NCBI GenBank assembly: GCA_955652245.1
Contig: CATPAV010000154.1
Location: forward strand, 1 to 24,127
Length of the DNA stretch: 24,127 nt
Direction of reading: 5' to 3'
Origin: an uncultured Candidatus Udaeobacter sp.
Lineage (GTDB): Bacteria > Verrucomicrobiota > Verrucomicrobiia > Chthoniobacterales > UBA10450
In this document: positions 14,897 to 21,727 of the stretch, in pieces
Position numbering within the stretch: the stretch's first letter is position 1
Layout of the letters: each line of letters begins with the position of its first letter
Position numbers and translations under genes: made by a program
Notes under the pieces: generated by a model
The model's database searches: none
What the model saw: the letters and a program-made list of their open reading frames with translations, nothing else
Told to the model about the DNA's origin: nothing

Positions 14897-16072
14897 ATGG
14901 TATCGAGCCTCCCGCGAGTATATCCTCTGCTTGGGCTCTGCGGCGGATATGCGTTGCTGATGTTTTTTAATCCGATCCGGCGGGCGCTCGGCGACGGTTT
15001 TCGTTGCATCACGCGCTTCAAACGGATCTGGCTCACCTTCGCCCTTCTTGGATTTGGTTATTTCATTTTTCAATTCGCCACTTTCACTCCCATCCGGAAT
15101 TCGGCCGATCTCGACCTGAACCAAGTCATCTCATTGCCGAGCTGGCGTTGGCCGACTTTTATCGAGATATGGAGGGAGACACCATTGCCTGCTCTGGAGG
15201 GAGTCGCGGGAATTTTTGATAATGCGACCACCACTTATCCACTTTCAATTCTGGCCGCTGTCTTCATGATTATCAACTGGCGCGGTTTGCACGGCGCGTT
15301 GCTGCGCGCGCTGTGGAAGCGCTATCGTTTCTGGAGTTATTTCATTTACTTGATTCTGCTGCTGAGCGCGTTGGCGTCGCTGTTCAAACCGATTGTGTTC
15401 TGGCGTTTGCCGGAGTGGGGCGGCCTGCTTCCGGCGTCGGGATTACTGCAAATTTCTGCCACCGTCGATGCCGTCGCATTCATTTTCGAATATCTTTTTG
15501 GCGTCTATATCCAGGTGTATTTGATCACGGTTTGCCTGGCATGGGTCAAAGGCGTGAGTTTTGAAGAAGGGGAGCTATTCCGTTTCGCCATGCGCCGCTT
15601 CAGTTATGTTTTGAAGTGGGCTGGTATTGTCGTGTTGTTCAGTACGTTGTTGGTGCGGCTGCCGCTTTTGCTCGCCTACTTCATGAATATTCCGGGTGTG
15701 CTCGACTACCTGCCGATTCAACGCAGCGTGATGAGCGGTTTAATCATTGCTTTTTGTTCGGTCCAAATCTCGCTTGCTTTACACAATGAAAGCTTGGGCG
15801 ATGCGATCCGCGCACATCGCCGGTTCATCTGGCAAAACGCAGGCCCCCTCGGCTGGTTCCTGCTCATTTGCGGAATCCACTTCTTTGGCATCATGATCTG
15901 CGACGCCGTTGTGCGAGGCGCGATCGCCGACCGGTTGGGCGCGCTTTTTCTTTGGAAATTTATTTTTGCCTGTCTTCGCGGAGTTATCACCGCCTGGCTT
16001 TTGGCTTCATGGGTCTGTTTGTTTCGCCAACGTGAGGCGCTCCGCCTTCATCAAGAGAAATGGATTCAATAA
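14897..16072 (+). CDS. Polytopic membrane protein of unknown function
   Basis: About 391 residues from the ATG at 14897, 17 bases after the lepB stop. A TTG at 14831 would give a longer protein overlapping lepB by 49 bases and is less likely. Roughly nine hydrophobic segments are visible, for example VYPLLGLCGGYALLMFF, then IWLTFALLGFGYFIFQF, FWSYFIYLILLLSALASLF, AGIVVLFSTLLVRLPLLLAYF, WFLLICGIHFFGIMICDAVV and FACLRGVITAWLLASWVCLF. I recognise no family motif or catalytic residue. Its position between lepB and an isoprenoid synthase, with a 13-base overlap into the latter, suggests co-translation and an envelope role. The function is unknown. Confidence 0.85.
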   Translation: MVSSLPRVYPLLGLCGGYALLMFFNPIRRALGDGFRCITRFKRIWLTFALLGFGYFIFQFATFTPIRNSADLDLNQVISLPSWRWPTFIEIWRETPLPALEGVAGIFDNATTTYPLSILAAVFMIINWRGLHGALLRALWKRYRFWSYFIYLILLLSALASLFKPIVFWRLPEWGGLLPASGLLQISATVDAVAFIFEYLFGVYIQVYLITVCLAWVKGVSFEEGELFRFAMRRFSYVLKWAGIVVLFSTLLVRLPLLLAYFMNIPGVLDYLPIQRSVMSGLIIAFCSVQISLALHNESLGDAIRAHRRFIWQNAGPLGWFLLICGIHFFGIMICDAVVRGAIADRLGALFLWKFIFACLRGVITAWLLASWVCLFRQREALRLHQEKWIQ

Positions 16073-16920
16073 TAAGCCCGATTGCGAGAGGCACCCAGGT
16101 AAAGGCAACGAACATCACTCGCCAGAGCAAATCGAACCTGGCGCTGGCATTTATTTCGTTAGGGCGCGAACGCAAGCGAGACATCAACATCTTCTACGCG
16201 TTTTGCCGCGTAGTTGACGACATTGCCGATTCTTCGGAGCTCAATGTCGCAGAAAAGCGACAGCGCTTGGCGGCATGGCGCGAAATGCTCCGCTCCGCGA
16301 TTCCAGGCGAGCCGGCCCTTGCGCATGAGGTGCGATGCTTGATCGACAAGTACTCGGTGTCCGTTGACACGCTTGAGGAAATTATTTCCGGCGTAGAGAT
16401 GGATTTGAGCATTTCACGGTATGCGACGTTCGAGGAGCTGCGAGTTTATTGTTACCGCGTCGCCAGTGCAGTTGGCCTCGTCAGCATCGAGATTTTTGGA
16501 TATCGCAATCCCGCCTGCAAAGGGTATGCGCTTCAACTTGGGCTGGCTTTGCAAATGACGAACATCATACGTGATATCGGGAAAGATTTACGCAACGGCC
16601 GAATCTATCTGCCGCACGAGGATTTGGCGCGGTGCGAATACTCCGAGGCGGAACTGAAAGATCGGCAATATAACCAGCGTTTCGTCCGCCTGATGGAGTT
16701 CGAAGCACAGCGGGCGTGGCAGTTTTTCTCAAGGGCGGCAGCGTCGCTTCCGCCTGAAGATCGACGATCGATGGTCGCCGCCGAGATCATGGGATCGGTT
16801 TATCGCGGCTTGCTTCGCCGAATCGAGCTGGACAAATTTCATGTTTTCGAAAAAGAATACCGCCTTAGCAAATTGGAGAAAGCGAGCCGAATCGCGGCGC
16901 AGCTACTAAAAGTCTTTTGA
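16060..16920 (+). CDS. Squalene/phytoene synthase family, HpnD-like
   Basis: A 286-residue head-to-head prenyl synthase that condenses two allylic diphosphates. The first Asp-rich motif is DDIAD (53-57) in FYAFCRVVDDIADS. The second is DIGKD (172-176) in NIIRDIGKDLRNGRIYLPHEDL. Both bind Mg-diphosphate and are intact. The YAFCR and GRIYLP strings and the length resemble HpnD, the presqualene diphosphate synthase used for hopanoid squalene. A phytoene synthase role cannot be ruled out, and no HpnC, HpnE, CrtI or cyclase gene is nearby to decide. The ATG at 16060 overlaps the preceding membrane-protein gene by 13 bases, so the two are likely translationally coupled. Confidence 0.88.
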   Translation: MDSIISPIARGTQVKATNITRQSKSNLALAFISLGRERKRDINIFYAFCRVVDDIADSSELNVAEKRQRLAAWREMLRSAIPGEPALAHEVRCLIDKYSVSVDTLEEIISGVEMDLSISRYATFEELRVYCYRVASAVGLVSIEIFGYRNPACKGYALQLGLALQMTNIIRDIGKDLRNGRIYLPHEDLARCEYSEAELKDRQYNQRFVRLMEFEAQRAWQFFSRAAASLPPEDRRSMVAAEIMGSVYRGLLRRIELDKFHVFEKEYRLSKLEKASRIAAQLLKVF

Positions 16921-17111
16921 AATAGCCGCTGCGAGGCAGTGGGTTGGATTGCTCTAATTTTCTCTAACCCGGCGGTGGCTCAAGATCTTAGCGGGCGAAA
17001 CCAATGAACGACGTGAACAAGGTGTTTGTCAGACCCTCACTCCGCCTCGTTTCAGCATAAAGCGCAACCTTGCTCAATAGGCGAAGTTGAATTCACCGAC
17101 ACAAATAATTT
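16921..17111. other. Intergenic region after the synthase gene, with a possible weak terminator
   Basis: There is no gene in this 191-bp gap. CCGCTGC (16926-16932) and GCAGTGG (16936-16942) form a 7-bp stem with one G-U pair and a GAG loop, six bases past the synthase stop. T-rich sequence follows about a dozen bases later (16955-16963). This could end the lepA-lepB transcript, but the T-run is not adjacent, so support is weak. The rest presumably carries the promoter of the lipoprotein gene at 17112. I saw no clear promoter boxes. Confidence 0.3.
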
Positions 17112-17501
17112 ATGAAAAAGAACTTTCTCGTGATTATTTCGTTTATTGCGCTGAGCTCTTTTGTTCTCAGCTCGTGTGACACTCCAGTTGGTCAGGGGGC
17201 CGGAATAGGCGCTGCGACCGGAGCGATCATTGGTGGCGCCGCTACGGGTCATGTCCGCGATGCGGCCATTGGCGCTGCCGCTGGTGCCGCGGCCGGCGCG
17301 TTAATCGGGGCGGCCGTCGAAGAGGATCAAGCTGCGCGTTACGGTCCGCCGCCTCCAGGCGGTTTTCCATTCGCGCGGTGGGCTGGGACGCCCGGTTTTT
17401 ACTACAGCCCTTACACCGGCCGCGTTTACGATCTTCGCGGTGTTCCGCCTGGCGGACTGGCTCGCGACGTCGACACCGGACGGCTTTTTCGAAAACCGTA
17501 A
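17112..17501 (+). CDS. Glycine-zipper lipoprotein
   Basis: A 129-residue predicted lipoprotein. The signal peptide MKKNFLVIISFIALSSFVLSSC has lipobox LSSC with Cys22 as the lipidation site. Residues about 27-70 form a glycine-zipper segment (GAGIGAATGAIIGGAATG, then AAIGAAAGAAAGALIGAAV), a pattern that packs in or on membranes. The C-terminal part is Pro/Gly/Tyr-rich and contains YYSPYTGRVYDLRGVPPG and a final DVDTGRLFRKP, which looks like a small beta motif. It is expected to sit in the outer membrane or periplasm. Glycine-zipper lipoproteins include SlyB/Rick_17kDa-type surface antigens, but no specific function can be assigned. It is convergent with the UbiD-family gene, with a 39-bp gap. 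Confidence 0.85.
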   Translation: MKKNFLVIISFIALSSFVLSSCDTPVGQGAGIGAATGAIIGGAATGHVRDAAIGAAAGAAAGALIGAAVEEDQAARYGPPPPGGFPFARWAGTPGFYYSPYTGRVYDLRGVPPGGLARDVDTGRLFRKP

Positions 17502-17540
17502 CCGCACGCCAGTTTAGTTCAGAAGTTTGCGCACTTAAGA

Positions 17541-19010
17541 TCAACGCGTTTGCGCTTGGAGTGCATCCACAAGCGCCTGCGCTTCCTCCGTCATCTTCAG
17601 TAATTCCGGCCATCGGCGATGATAGTTCTCGCCTGGCAACTTGCGCGTTGCGTCAAACCCCATGTGGGAACCGATGTTCTGATCGGTGGGCGCGTGGTCG
17701 AGCGAATCGCTCGGATTCTTGATGATGGTCGTGTCCCGCGCGGGATCGGTGTTCGCGCACAGCCGGAAGAGCACGTCGCTGGTGTTGTGCACGTCGCAGT
17801 CCTCGTCAACCGCGACAATATATTTGCTGAACATCATCTGTCCCATCCCCCAGAGGCCGTGCATGACTTTAAAAGCCTGATAGGGGTACTGCTTCCGGAT
17901 ACTGACAAAGACCAGATTGTGGAAAACACCCTCCGGCGGCAGTGTCATATCCACGATTTCCGGGAAATTCATTTTGAAGACCGGCAGGAAAATCCGCACA
18001 CACGCGTCGCCAATATAATAATCTTCCATCGGCGGCACGCCGACGATGGTTGTCGGATAAATCGCGTCGCGCCGATGCGTAATCGCGGTCACGTGAAAAA
18101 CCGGATAATCTTCCACCGCGGTGTAAAACCCCGTGTGATCGCCAAATGGACCCTCCGGCCGCATCTCGCCAGGTTGAACATAGCCCTCCAGGACAAAATC
18201 AACGTCCGCCGGAACTTCGACGTCGATCGTTTTGCAGCGAACCAGCTCGACTGATTTTTTTCGCAGAAACCCTGCAAAGAGAATTTCATCCAAGCCGTCG
18301 GGCAGCGGCGCAGTCGCGGCAAACGTATAGACCGGGTCCCCACCTAATGTCACCGCGACCGGCATCCGCTCGCTGCGTTCATAATAACGTTTGCCATGGC
18401 GCGCACCAACTTTGTGAATTTGCCAATGCATTCCGGCCGTTTGCTCGTCGTAAATCTGCATCCGGTAGATGCCGACATTTCGCGCTCCTGTTTCGGGGTC
18501 ACGCGTGTGAACGTTCGGCAGGGTAATGAAACGCCCGCCATCTTTCGGCCAACATTTAAGGATGGGAAGATCGCGCAATGAAAACGTATTTCCGCTGTCG
18601 ATCTTATGCACGACTTCCTGGCAAGCGCCCTCCTTCACCTGTTTCGGCCGCGCGTGCAGCAGATGAATCCCTTGTTTGAGCAAACTCCAACCTTCTCGCA
18701 GATCGGTCGGCGGTTTTGCTTTCAGGATGAGTTGAATTTCCCGCGCAATGTCCCCAATGTCTGCGACCTGCAACGCCAGAGCCATGCGGCGGGGGGATCC
18801 CATCGTATTGATCGCCACTGGGAATTCCGATTTTATTCCGTCGATAATCGGCTGCTCGAAAAAAACCGCTTTCCCCCCACCAGACGATTTCATTTCACGG
18901 TCCGCCCATTCTGCAATGAGCAGATCGGTGTCGACCGGGACAGCGACGCGTTTCAACTCGCCCGCTTGGTCAAGAGCGTCGAGGAACTTTCGAAATGAGC
19001 GGTAAGCCAT
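17541..19010 (-). CDS. UbiD-family prenylated-FMN decarboxylase
   Basis: A 489-residue enzyme similar in length to E. coli UbiD (497). Family strings include SPRRMALALQ, the prFMN-binding NVGIYRMQIYDEQTAGMHWQIHKVGARH region with Arg183, GGDPVYTFAATAPLPDGLDE, EGPFGDHTGFY carrying the catalytic acid, TTIVGVPPMEDYYIG and the C-terminal KYIVAVDEDCDVHN. UbiD enzymes decarboxylate a prenylated hydroxybenzoate in ubiquinone synthesis. Relatives act in menaquinone pathways or on aromatic acids. In a likely menaquinone user, the quinone role is an inference. A UbiX flavin prenyltransferase, needed for the cofactor, is not in this window. The ATG at 19010 fits the family N-terminus (YRSFRKFLDALDQAGELKRV). 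Confidence 0.93.
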   Translation of the reverse strand: MAYRSFRKFLDALDQAGELKRVAVPVDTDLLIAEWADREMKSSGGGKAVFFEQPIIDGIKSEFPVAINTMGSPRRMALALQVADIGDIAREIQLILKAKPPTDLREGWSLLKQGIHLLHARPKQVKEGACQEVVHKIDSGNTFSLRDLPILKCWPKDGGRFITLPNVHTRDPETGARNVGIYRMQIYDEQTAGMHWQIHKVGARHGKRYYERSERMPVAVTLGGDPVYTFAATAPLPDGLDEILFAGFLRKKSVELVRCKTIDVEVPADVDFVLEGYVQPGEMRPEGPFGDHTGFYTAVEDYPVFHVTAITHRRDAIYPTTIVGVPPMEDYYIGDACVRIFLPVFKMNFPEIVDMTLPPEGVFHNLVFVSIRKQYPYQAFKVMHGLWGMGQMMFSKYIVAVDEDCDVHNTSDVLFRLCANTDPARDTTIIKNPSDSLDHAPTDQNIGSHMGFDATRKLPGENYHRRWPELLKMTEEAQALVDALQAQTR

Positions 19011-19069
19011 TTGTCAGGCGTGCCGCGACTCTGATTAGTTCTGTGGCAGAACGCGAGAGAATTCTTTAA
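19011..19069. other. Short hairpin between the lipoprotein and UbiD genes
   Basis: GTTCTG (19038-19043) and CAGAAC (19047-19052) form a perfect 6-bp stem with loop TGG, followed on the plus strand by the palindrome AGAATTCT. It lies between two minus-strand genes and could be a transcript end for the lipoprotein gene or a leader stem for the UbiD gene. No T-run supports termination. Confidence 0.25.
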
Positions 19070-19609
19070 TCAGCGGTACGGCGGCACCAAGTATTGGAAC
19101 GACACGACCCGTCCATTTGCGAACGTGACCGTCTTAGTGGGATACGGAATGCTCGGCGGAATATACGAGTAATAGAATGGATCGAAGAAAGGATCACCAA
19201 AGAACACAAAAGAGCGACCGCCATGATGATGATGGCTGCCCACAAAACCGACGCTCGTAAATCCGAAACCGTAGCCGAATCCACGACCGTAGTACGGATA
19301 AGGGTATGGATAGGGATAGGTCGTGTAATTTACATAAATCCAAGTCTCACTTGGACGACCGCGCATATTACCCACAATTTTCCGATCGGGCGAACCCCAG
19401 GCCAGCCACACTGCATTTTGCGACATGCCCGCGCGAATCTGTCCCTGGCTCACCAGCGCCTGGTCGCGGGAAGAAAGGGTTTGGTAAATTTCGGGGTGTC
19501 CGGAGATTCGTGTCTCGGTGGTGGAACAACTCGCAAGAGTTAGCGCGCTGGCTGCGATGCCGAACGTCAGAGTCCGAAAAAAGAAAGGACGCTTCATAGG
19601 AAAAATCAT
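19070..19609 (-). CDS. Lipoprotein with BamE/SmpA-like segment and Tyr/Pro/Gly-rich tail
   Basis: A 179-residue predicted lipoprotein. The ATG at 19597 (MKRPFFFRTL) and the ATG at 19609 are both possible. GAGG four bases before 19609 favours the longer form. The signal peptide ends in a LASC lipobox followed by Ser, which would favour the outer membrane by enteric rules. The segment ALVSQGQIRAGMSQNAVWLAWGSPDRK resembles the short two-helix BamE/SmpA motif (recognition site of small outer-membrane lipoproteins), and SETWIYVNY continues that fold. The rest is low-complexity: alternating Tyr-Pro (YPYPYPYPYY), GRGFGYGFGF and a four-His run. The function is unknown, and the tail could be a surface or metal-binding region. 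There is no clear operon partner. Confidence 0.8.
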   Translation of the reverse strand: MIFPMKRPFFFRTLTFGIAASALTLASCSTTETRISGHPEIYQTLSSRDQALVSQGQIRAGMSQNAVWLAWGSPDRKIVGNMRGRPSETWIYVNYTTYPYPYPYPYYGRGFGYGFGFTSVGFVGSHHHHGGRSFVFFGDPFFDPFYYSYIPPSIPYPTKTVTFANGRVVSFQYLVPPYR

Positions 19610-19683
19610 ACGGCCTCAGAGTTATGAGTCAATCATATCACTTCCTTGATTCAACTCCACATTAACCGTAACGTTGCGATTGA

Positions 19684-20538
19684 ATGCAGGATCGACATGG
19701 TCATCACATTTCCTACCTGCGCGTTTCGATCACAGACCGTTGCAACGAGCGCTGCGCCTATTGCATGCCGCACGAACTGCAGGAGTGGTTTCCGCGCAGC
19801 GAGATTCTGACTTACGAAGAGACGCTGCGTCTCATCCGCATCGGGGTAGAGTTGGGTGTATCGAAGGTGAGGATCACTGGCGGCGAGCCGCTCACTCGGC
19901 GCGGCGTGCTCGATCTTGTTCGCGAGCTTCCGAAAATTCCGGGCCTTTGTGACGTCGGCCTTTCCACGAACGGGACGCTCCTGGCGCGCGAAGTTGAGCC
20001 GCATCGGACAATGGCGGCAGCTTTACGACACGCCAGCGTGAGATCAGTCAACATCTCGCTCGACACGTTAGATCGACATGCTTATTCCGAAATCACCGGG
20101 CGCGATTTACACGCACAAGTCCTAAACGGGATCGATGCCGCCGTCGCAGCAGGATTCGATCAAATCAAATTGAATACGGTCCTAATGCGCGGCAGGAATG
20201 AAGACCAATTAATTCCGCTGATCGAATTTGCCGCGGCGCGCAATCTGATCCTGCGTTTTATTGAGATGATGCCCGTCAGCACGAGAGAAGTTCTCGATGA
20301 AGAAAATTTCATATCGATTTCTGAGGCGAAGCGGGCGATTGAATCGCGTTACGGCAGCTTGATTCCACAGCCCGATTTTCGAACGAATGGCCCGGCCGCG
20401 TACTATCAAATCCCTGGCCGCCAGCAACGCATCGGGTTTATTGGCGCAATGACGAACCTCCATTTTTGTGAGAGCTGCAACAAACTTCGTCTCACGTGCG
20501 ATGGAAAATTACGTCCTTGTCTCGGCAGCTACCTCTAA
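19684..20538 (+). CDS. moaA: GTP 3',8-cyclase MoaA, interrupted by an in-frame stop
   Basis: Radical SAM enzyme that, with MoaC, turns GTP into cyclic pyranopterin monophosphate, the first step of molybdenum cofactor synthesis. The start MQDRHGHHISYLRVSITDRC is normal. The radical SAM cluster motif CNERCAYC gives Cys20, 24 and 27. GGEPLTRRG and the SLDTL string follow. The second Fe-S site C-x2-C-x13-C is Cys262, 265 and 279. The frame then stops at TAA (20536-20538) after 284 codons, whereas MoaA is usually about 330-340 residues. The missing end is still encoded downstream in the same frame (20539-20685). As written, the product lacks the last 48 or so residues, including the Gly-Gly tail known to matter for activity. 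moaC follows directly. Confidence 0.93.
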   Translation: MQDRHGHHISYLRVSITDRCNERCAYCMPHELQEWFPRSEILTYEETLRLIRIGVELGVSKVRITGGEPLTRRGVLDLVRELPKIPGLCDVGLSTNGTLLAREVEPHRTMAAALRHASVRSVNISLDTLDRHAYSEITGRDLHAQVLNGIDAAVAAGFDQIKLNTVLMRGRNEDQLIPLIEFAAARNLILRFIEMMPVSTREVLDEENFISISEAKRAIESRYGSLIPQPDFRTNGPAAYYQIPGRQQRIGFIGAMTNLHFCESCNKLRLTCDGKLRPCLGSYL

Positions 20539-20685
20539 TTCGACATCATGAAACCCCTTCGGGCTGGCGCAAGCAATGAGGAACTCCAACAATTTTTCCT
20601 CGATGTCGTCGATCGAAAGCCTGAGCAACATGATTTTCGCGACAATTACAAGCCGGGCCGCAAAATGATCGCAATCGGTGGCTGA
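20539..20685 (+). pseudogene. moaA: In-frame remainder of moaA beyond the premature stop
   Basis: Reading on from the TAA in the same frame gives 48 codons: FDIMKPLRAGASNEELQQFF, then VDRKPEQHDFRDNY, and ending MIAIGG at a TGA (20683-20685). This matches the expected MoaA C-terminus: the DLR..LR-type segment, the 'KP..H.F' region and the terminal Gly-Gly. With it the gene would be 333 codons, the family's usual length, and its stop would abut the moaC start. The preserved frame shows that selection acted on it until recently, or that the stop is a sequencing error. A single base change, for example GAA to TAA, would explain it. Confidence 0.88.
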
Positions 20686-20688
20686 TTG

Positions 20689-21144
20689 GTGAAGCGGCTT
20701 ACGCATATCGGCGCCGATGGTCGCGCGCAGATGGTTGATGTCTCGGGCAAACCACCCTCTATCCGGACGGCGGTTGCGACAGGAAAAATTCAGCTCCGGC
20801 GCGAGACACTTGATTTGATTTCGAAAGACCAAATTGCAAAGGGCAACGTCTTTGCAACTGCCCGGATTGCTGGGATTCAGGCCGCTAAACAGACCGCCCA
20901 GCTCATTCCGCTTTGCCACACGTTGCCGTTGGGCGAAATCAACATCGATATCGTCACTTCAGATAATTTCGCAGAGGTAAAATGCACTGCGCGCACTGTT
21001 GCGCAGACCGGCGTCGAAATGGAGGCGCTCACTGGCGTCGCCGTCACGCTTCTCACGATCTACGATATGTGCAAGGCAGTCGACAAAGAGATGCAAATCT
21101 CCAACGTACGGCTCATCGATAAAACGAAGAGACCGCTCGAGTGA
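20689..21144 (+). CDS. moaC: Cyclic pyranopterin monophosphate synthase MoaC
   Basis: MoaC converts the MoaA product to cyclic pyranopterin monophosphate and works as a hexamer. It has about 151 residues from GTG 20689. A TTG at 20686 is an alternative that begins directly after the moaA-frame TGA. Conserved blocks are GKPPSIRTAVATG, KGNVFATARIAGIQAAKQT, LIPLCHTLPL, GVEMEALTGVAVTLLTIYDMCKAVDK (with the catalytic Asp and Lys of the YDMCK region) and MQISNVRLIDKTKRP. The near-zero distance from the end of the full moaA frame suggests translational coupling. Its stop at 21142-21144 lies inside the left arm of the octamer-repeat element that leads into mogA. Confidence 0.95.
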   Translation: MKRLTHIGADGRAQMVDVSGKPPSIRTAVATGKIQLRRETLDLISKDQIAKGNVFATARIAGIQAAKQTAQLIPLCHTLPLGEINIDIVTSDNFAEVKCTARTVAQTGVEMEALTGVAVTLLTIYDMCKAVDKEMQISNVRLIDKTKRPLE

Positions 21145-21209
21145 TGGAGTAATGGAGTAATGGAAACAAAACAGCACTCCAACACTCCAACACTCCATCA
21201 CTCCATCAC
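21141..21209. repeat. Octamer minisatellite with facing inverted arm at the moaC/mogA junction
   Basis: Four tandem octamers occupy 21178-21209: TCCAACAC twice, then TCCATCAC twice. The left arm 21141-21163 (units of ATGGAGTA) is complementary to 21187-21209 at 20 of 23 positions, leaving a 23-base spacer, so the whole can fold as a hairpin. It covers the moaC stop and supplies the GGAG and ATG used to start mogA. The same octamer type recurs at 23865-23896. Confidence 0.75.
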
Positions 21210-21690
21210 TTCGATTGCCGTCGGCATTATTACGATTTCGGATCGCGCCAGCGCTGGCGATTACGAAGATCTCGGTGGCCCTGCATTAAAAGAGGCTATG
21301 CAAAAAGCGGGCTGGCAGGTCCTCTCCGAAGCGATTATTCCAGACGACACAACGCGCATTCAGGAAACGATTCGCTCCTTTTCCCGACAAGGTTGCGGCT
21401 TGATCTTGACGACGGGCGGGACAGGAGTTGGCCCGCGCGATGTCACTCCGGAAGCAGTCCACGCGATCATGCGTGTGGAACTGCCCGGTTTCGGCGAAGT
21501 GATGCGCGCTGAGTCGATGAAAATCACGCCGAACTCGATTTTATCCCGCAGCCTTGCGGCGATTGTCGATTCTTCATTGGTAATCGCACTTCCGGGAAAG
21601 CCGAGCGGTGCGGTGGAATGTCTTGGTTTCGTGCAAGGCGCAATCCCGCACGGAGTCGCACTGGCACAACGAAGGCCGACTTCGTGTTGA
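21160..21690 (+). CDS. mogA: Molybdopterin adenylyltransferase (MogA/MoaB family)
   Basis: The enzyme adenylylates molybdopterin before metal insertion. It has 176 residues from ATG 21160. The conserved core begins only at residue 18 (SIAVGIITISDRASAGDYEDLGG). The first 17 residues (METKQHSNTPTLHHSIT) are the translation of the octamer repeat. No ATG, GTG or TTG lies between them and the core in this frame, so translation probably does start in the repeat. Core motifs are LILTTGGTGVGPRDVTPEA, PGFGEVMRAES, ILSRSLAAIVDSSLVIALPGKPSGAVECL. The DRAS.GxYxDxGGPAL start resembles MogA more than MoaB. The gene lies 15 bp after moaC and completes a moaA-moaC-mogA set. moaD, moaE and moeA are not in view. 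Confidence 0.93.
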   Translation: METKQHSNTPTLHHSITSIAVGIITISDRASAGDYEDLGGPALKEAMQKAGWQVLSEAIIPDDTTRIQETIRSFSRQGCGLILTTGGTGVGPRDVTPEAVHAIMRVELPGFGEVMRAESMKITPNSILSRSLAAIVDSSLVIALPGKPSGAVECLGFVQGAIPHGVALAQRRPTSC

Positions 21691-21727
21691 ACTGGGGGCG
21701 ACCGCCGGGCGCGCCGCGACTCAATCA

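Noticed and set aside
16921..17111. tRNA or small RNA gene in the largest plus-strand gap of this region
   Set aside because: No cloverleaf arms, no TTCRA-like T-loop and no strong terminated stem were found.
20959..21201. Minus-strand open frame starting MMECWSVGVLFCF
   Set aside because: It is a reverse-strand artefact of the same octamer repeat running into antisense moaC.
21178..21209. Octamer tract as a CRISPR array
   Set aside because: Units are 8 bases, directly abutting, with no spacers and no cas genes nearby.
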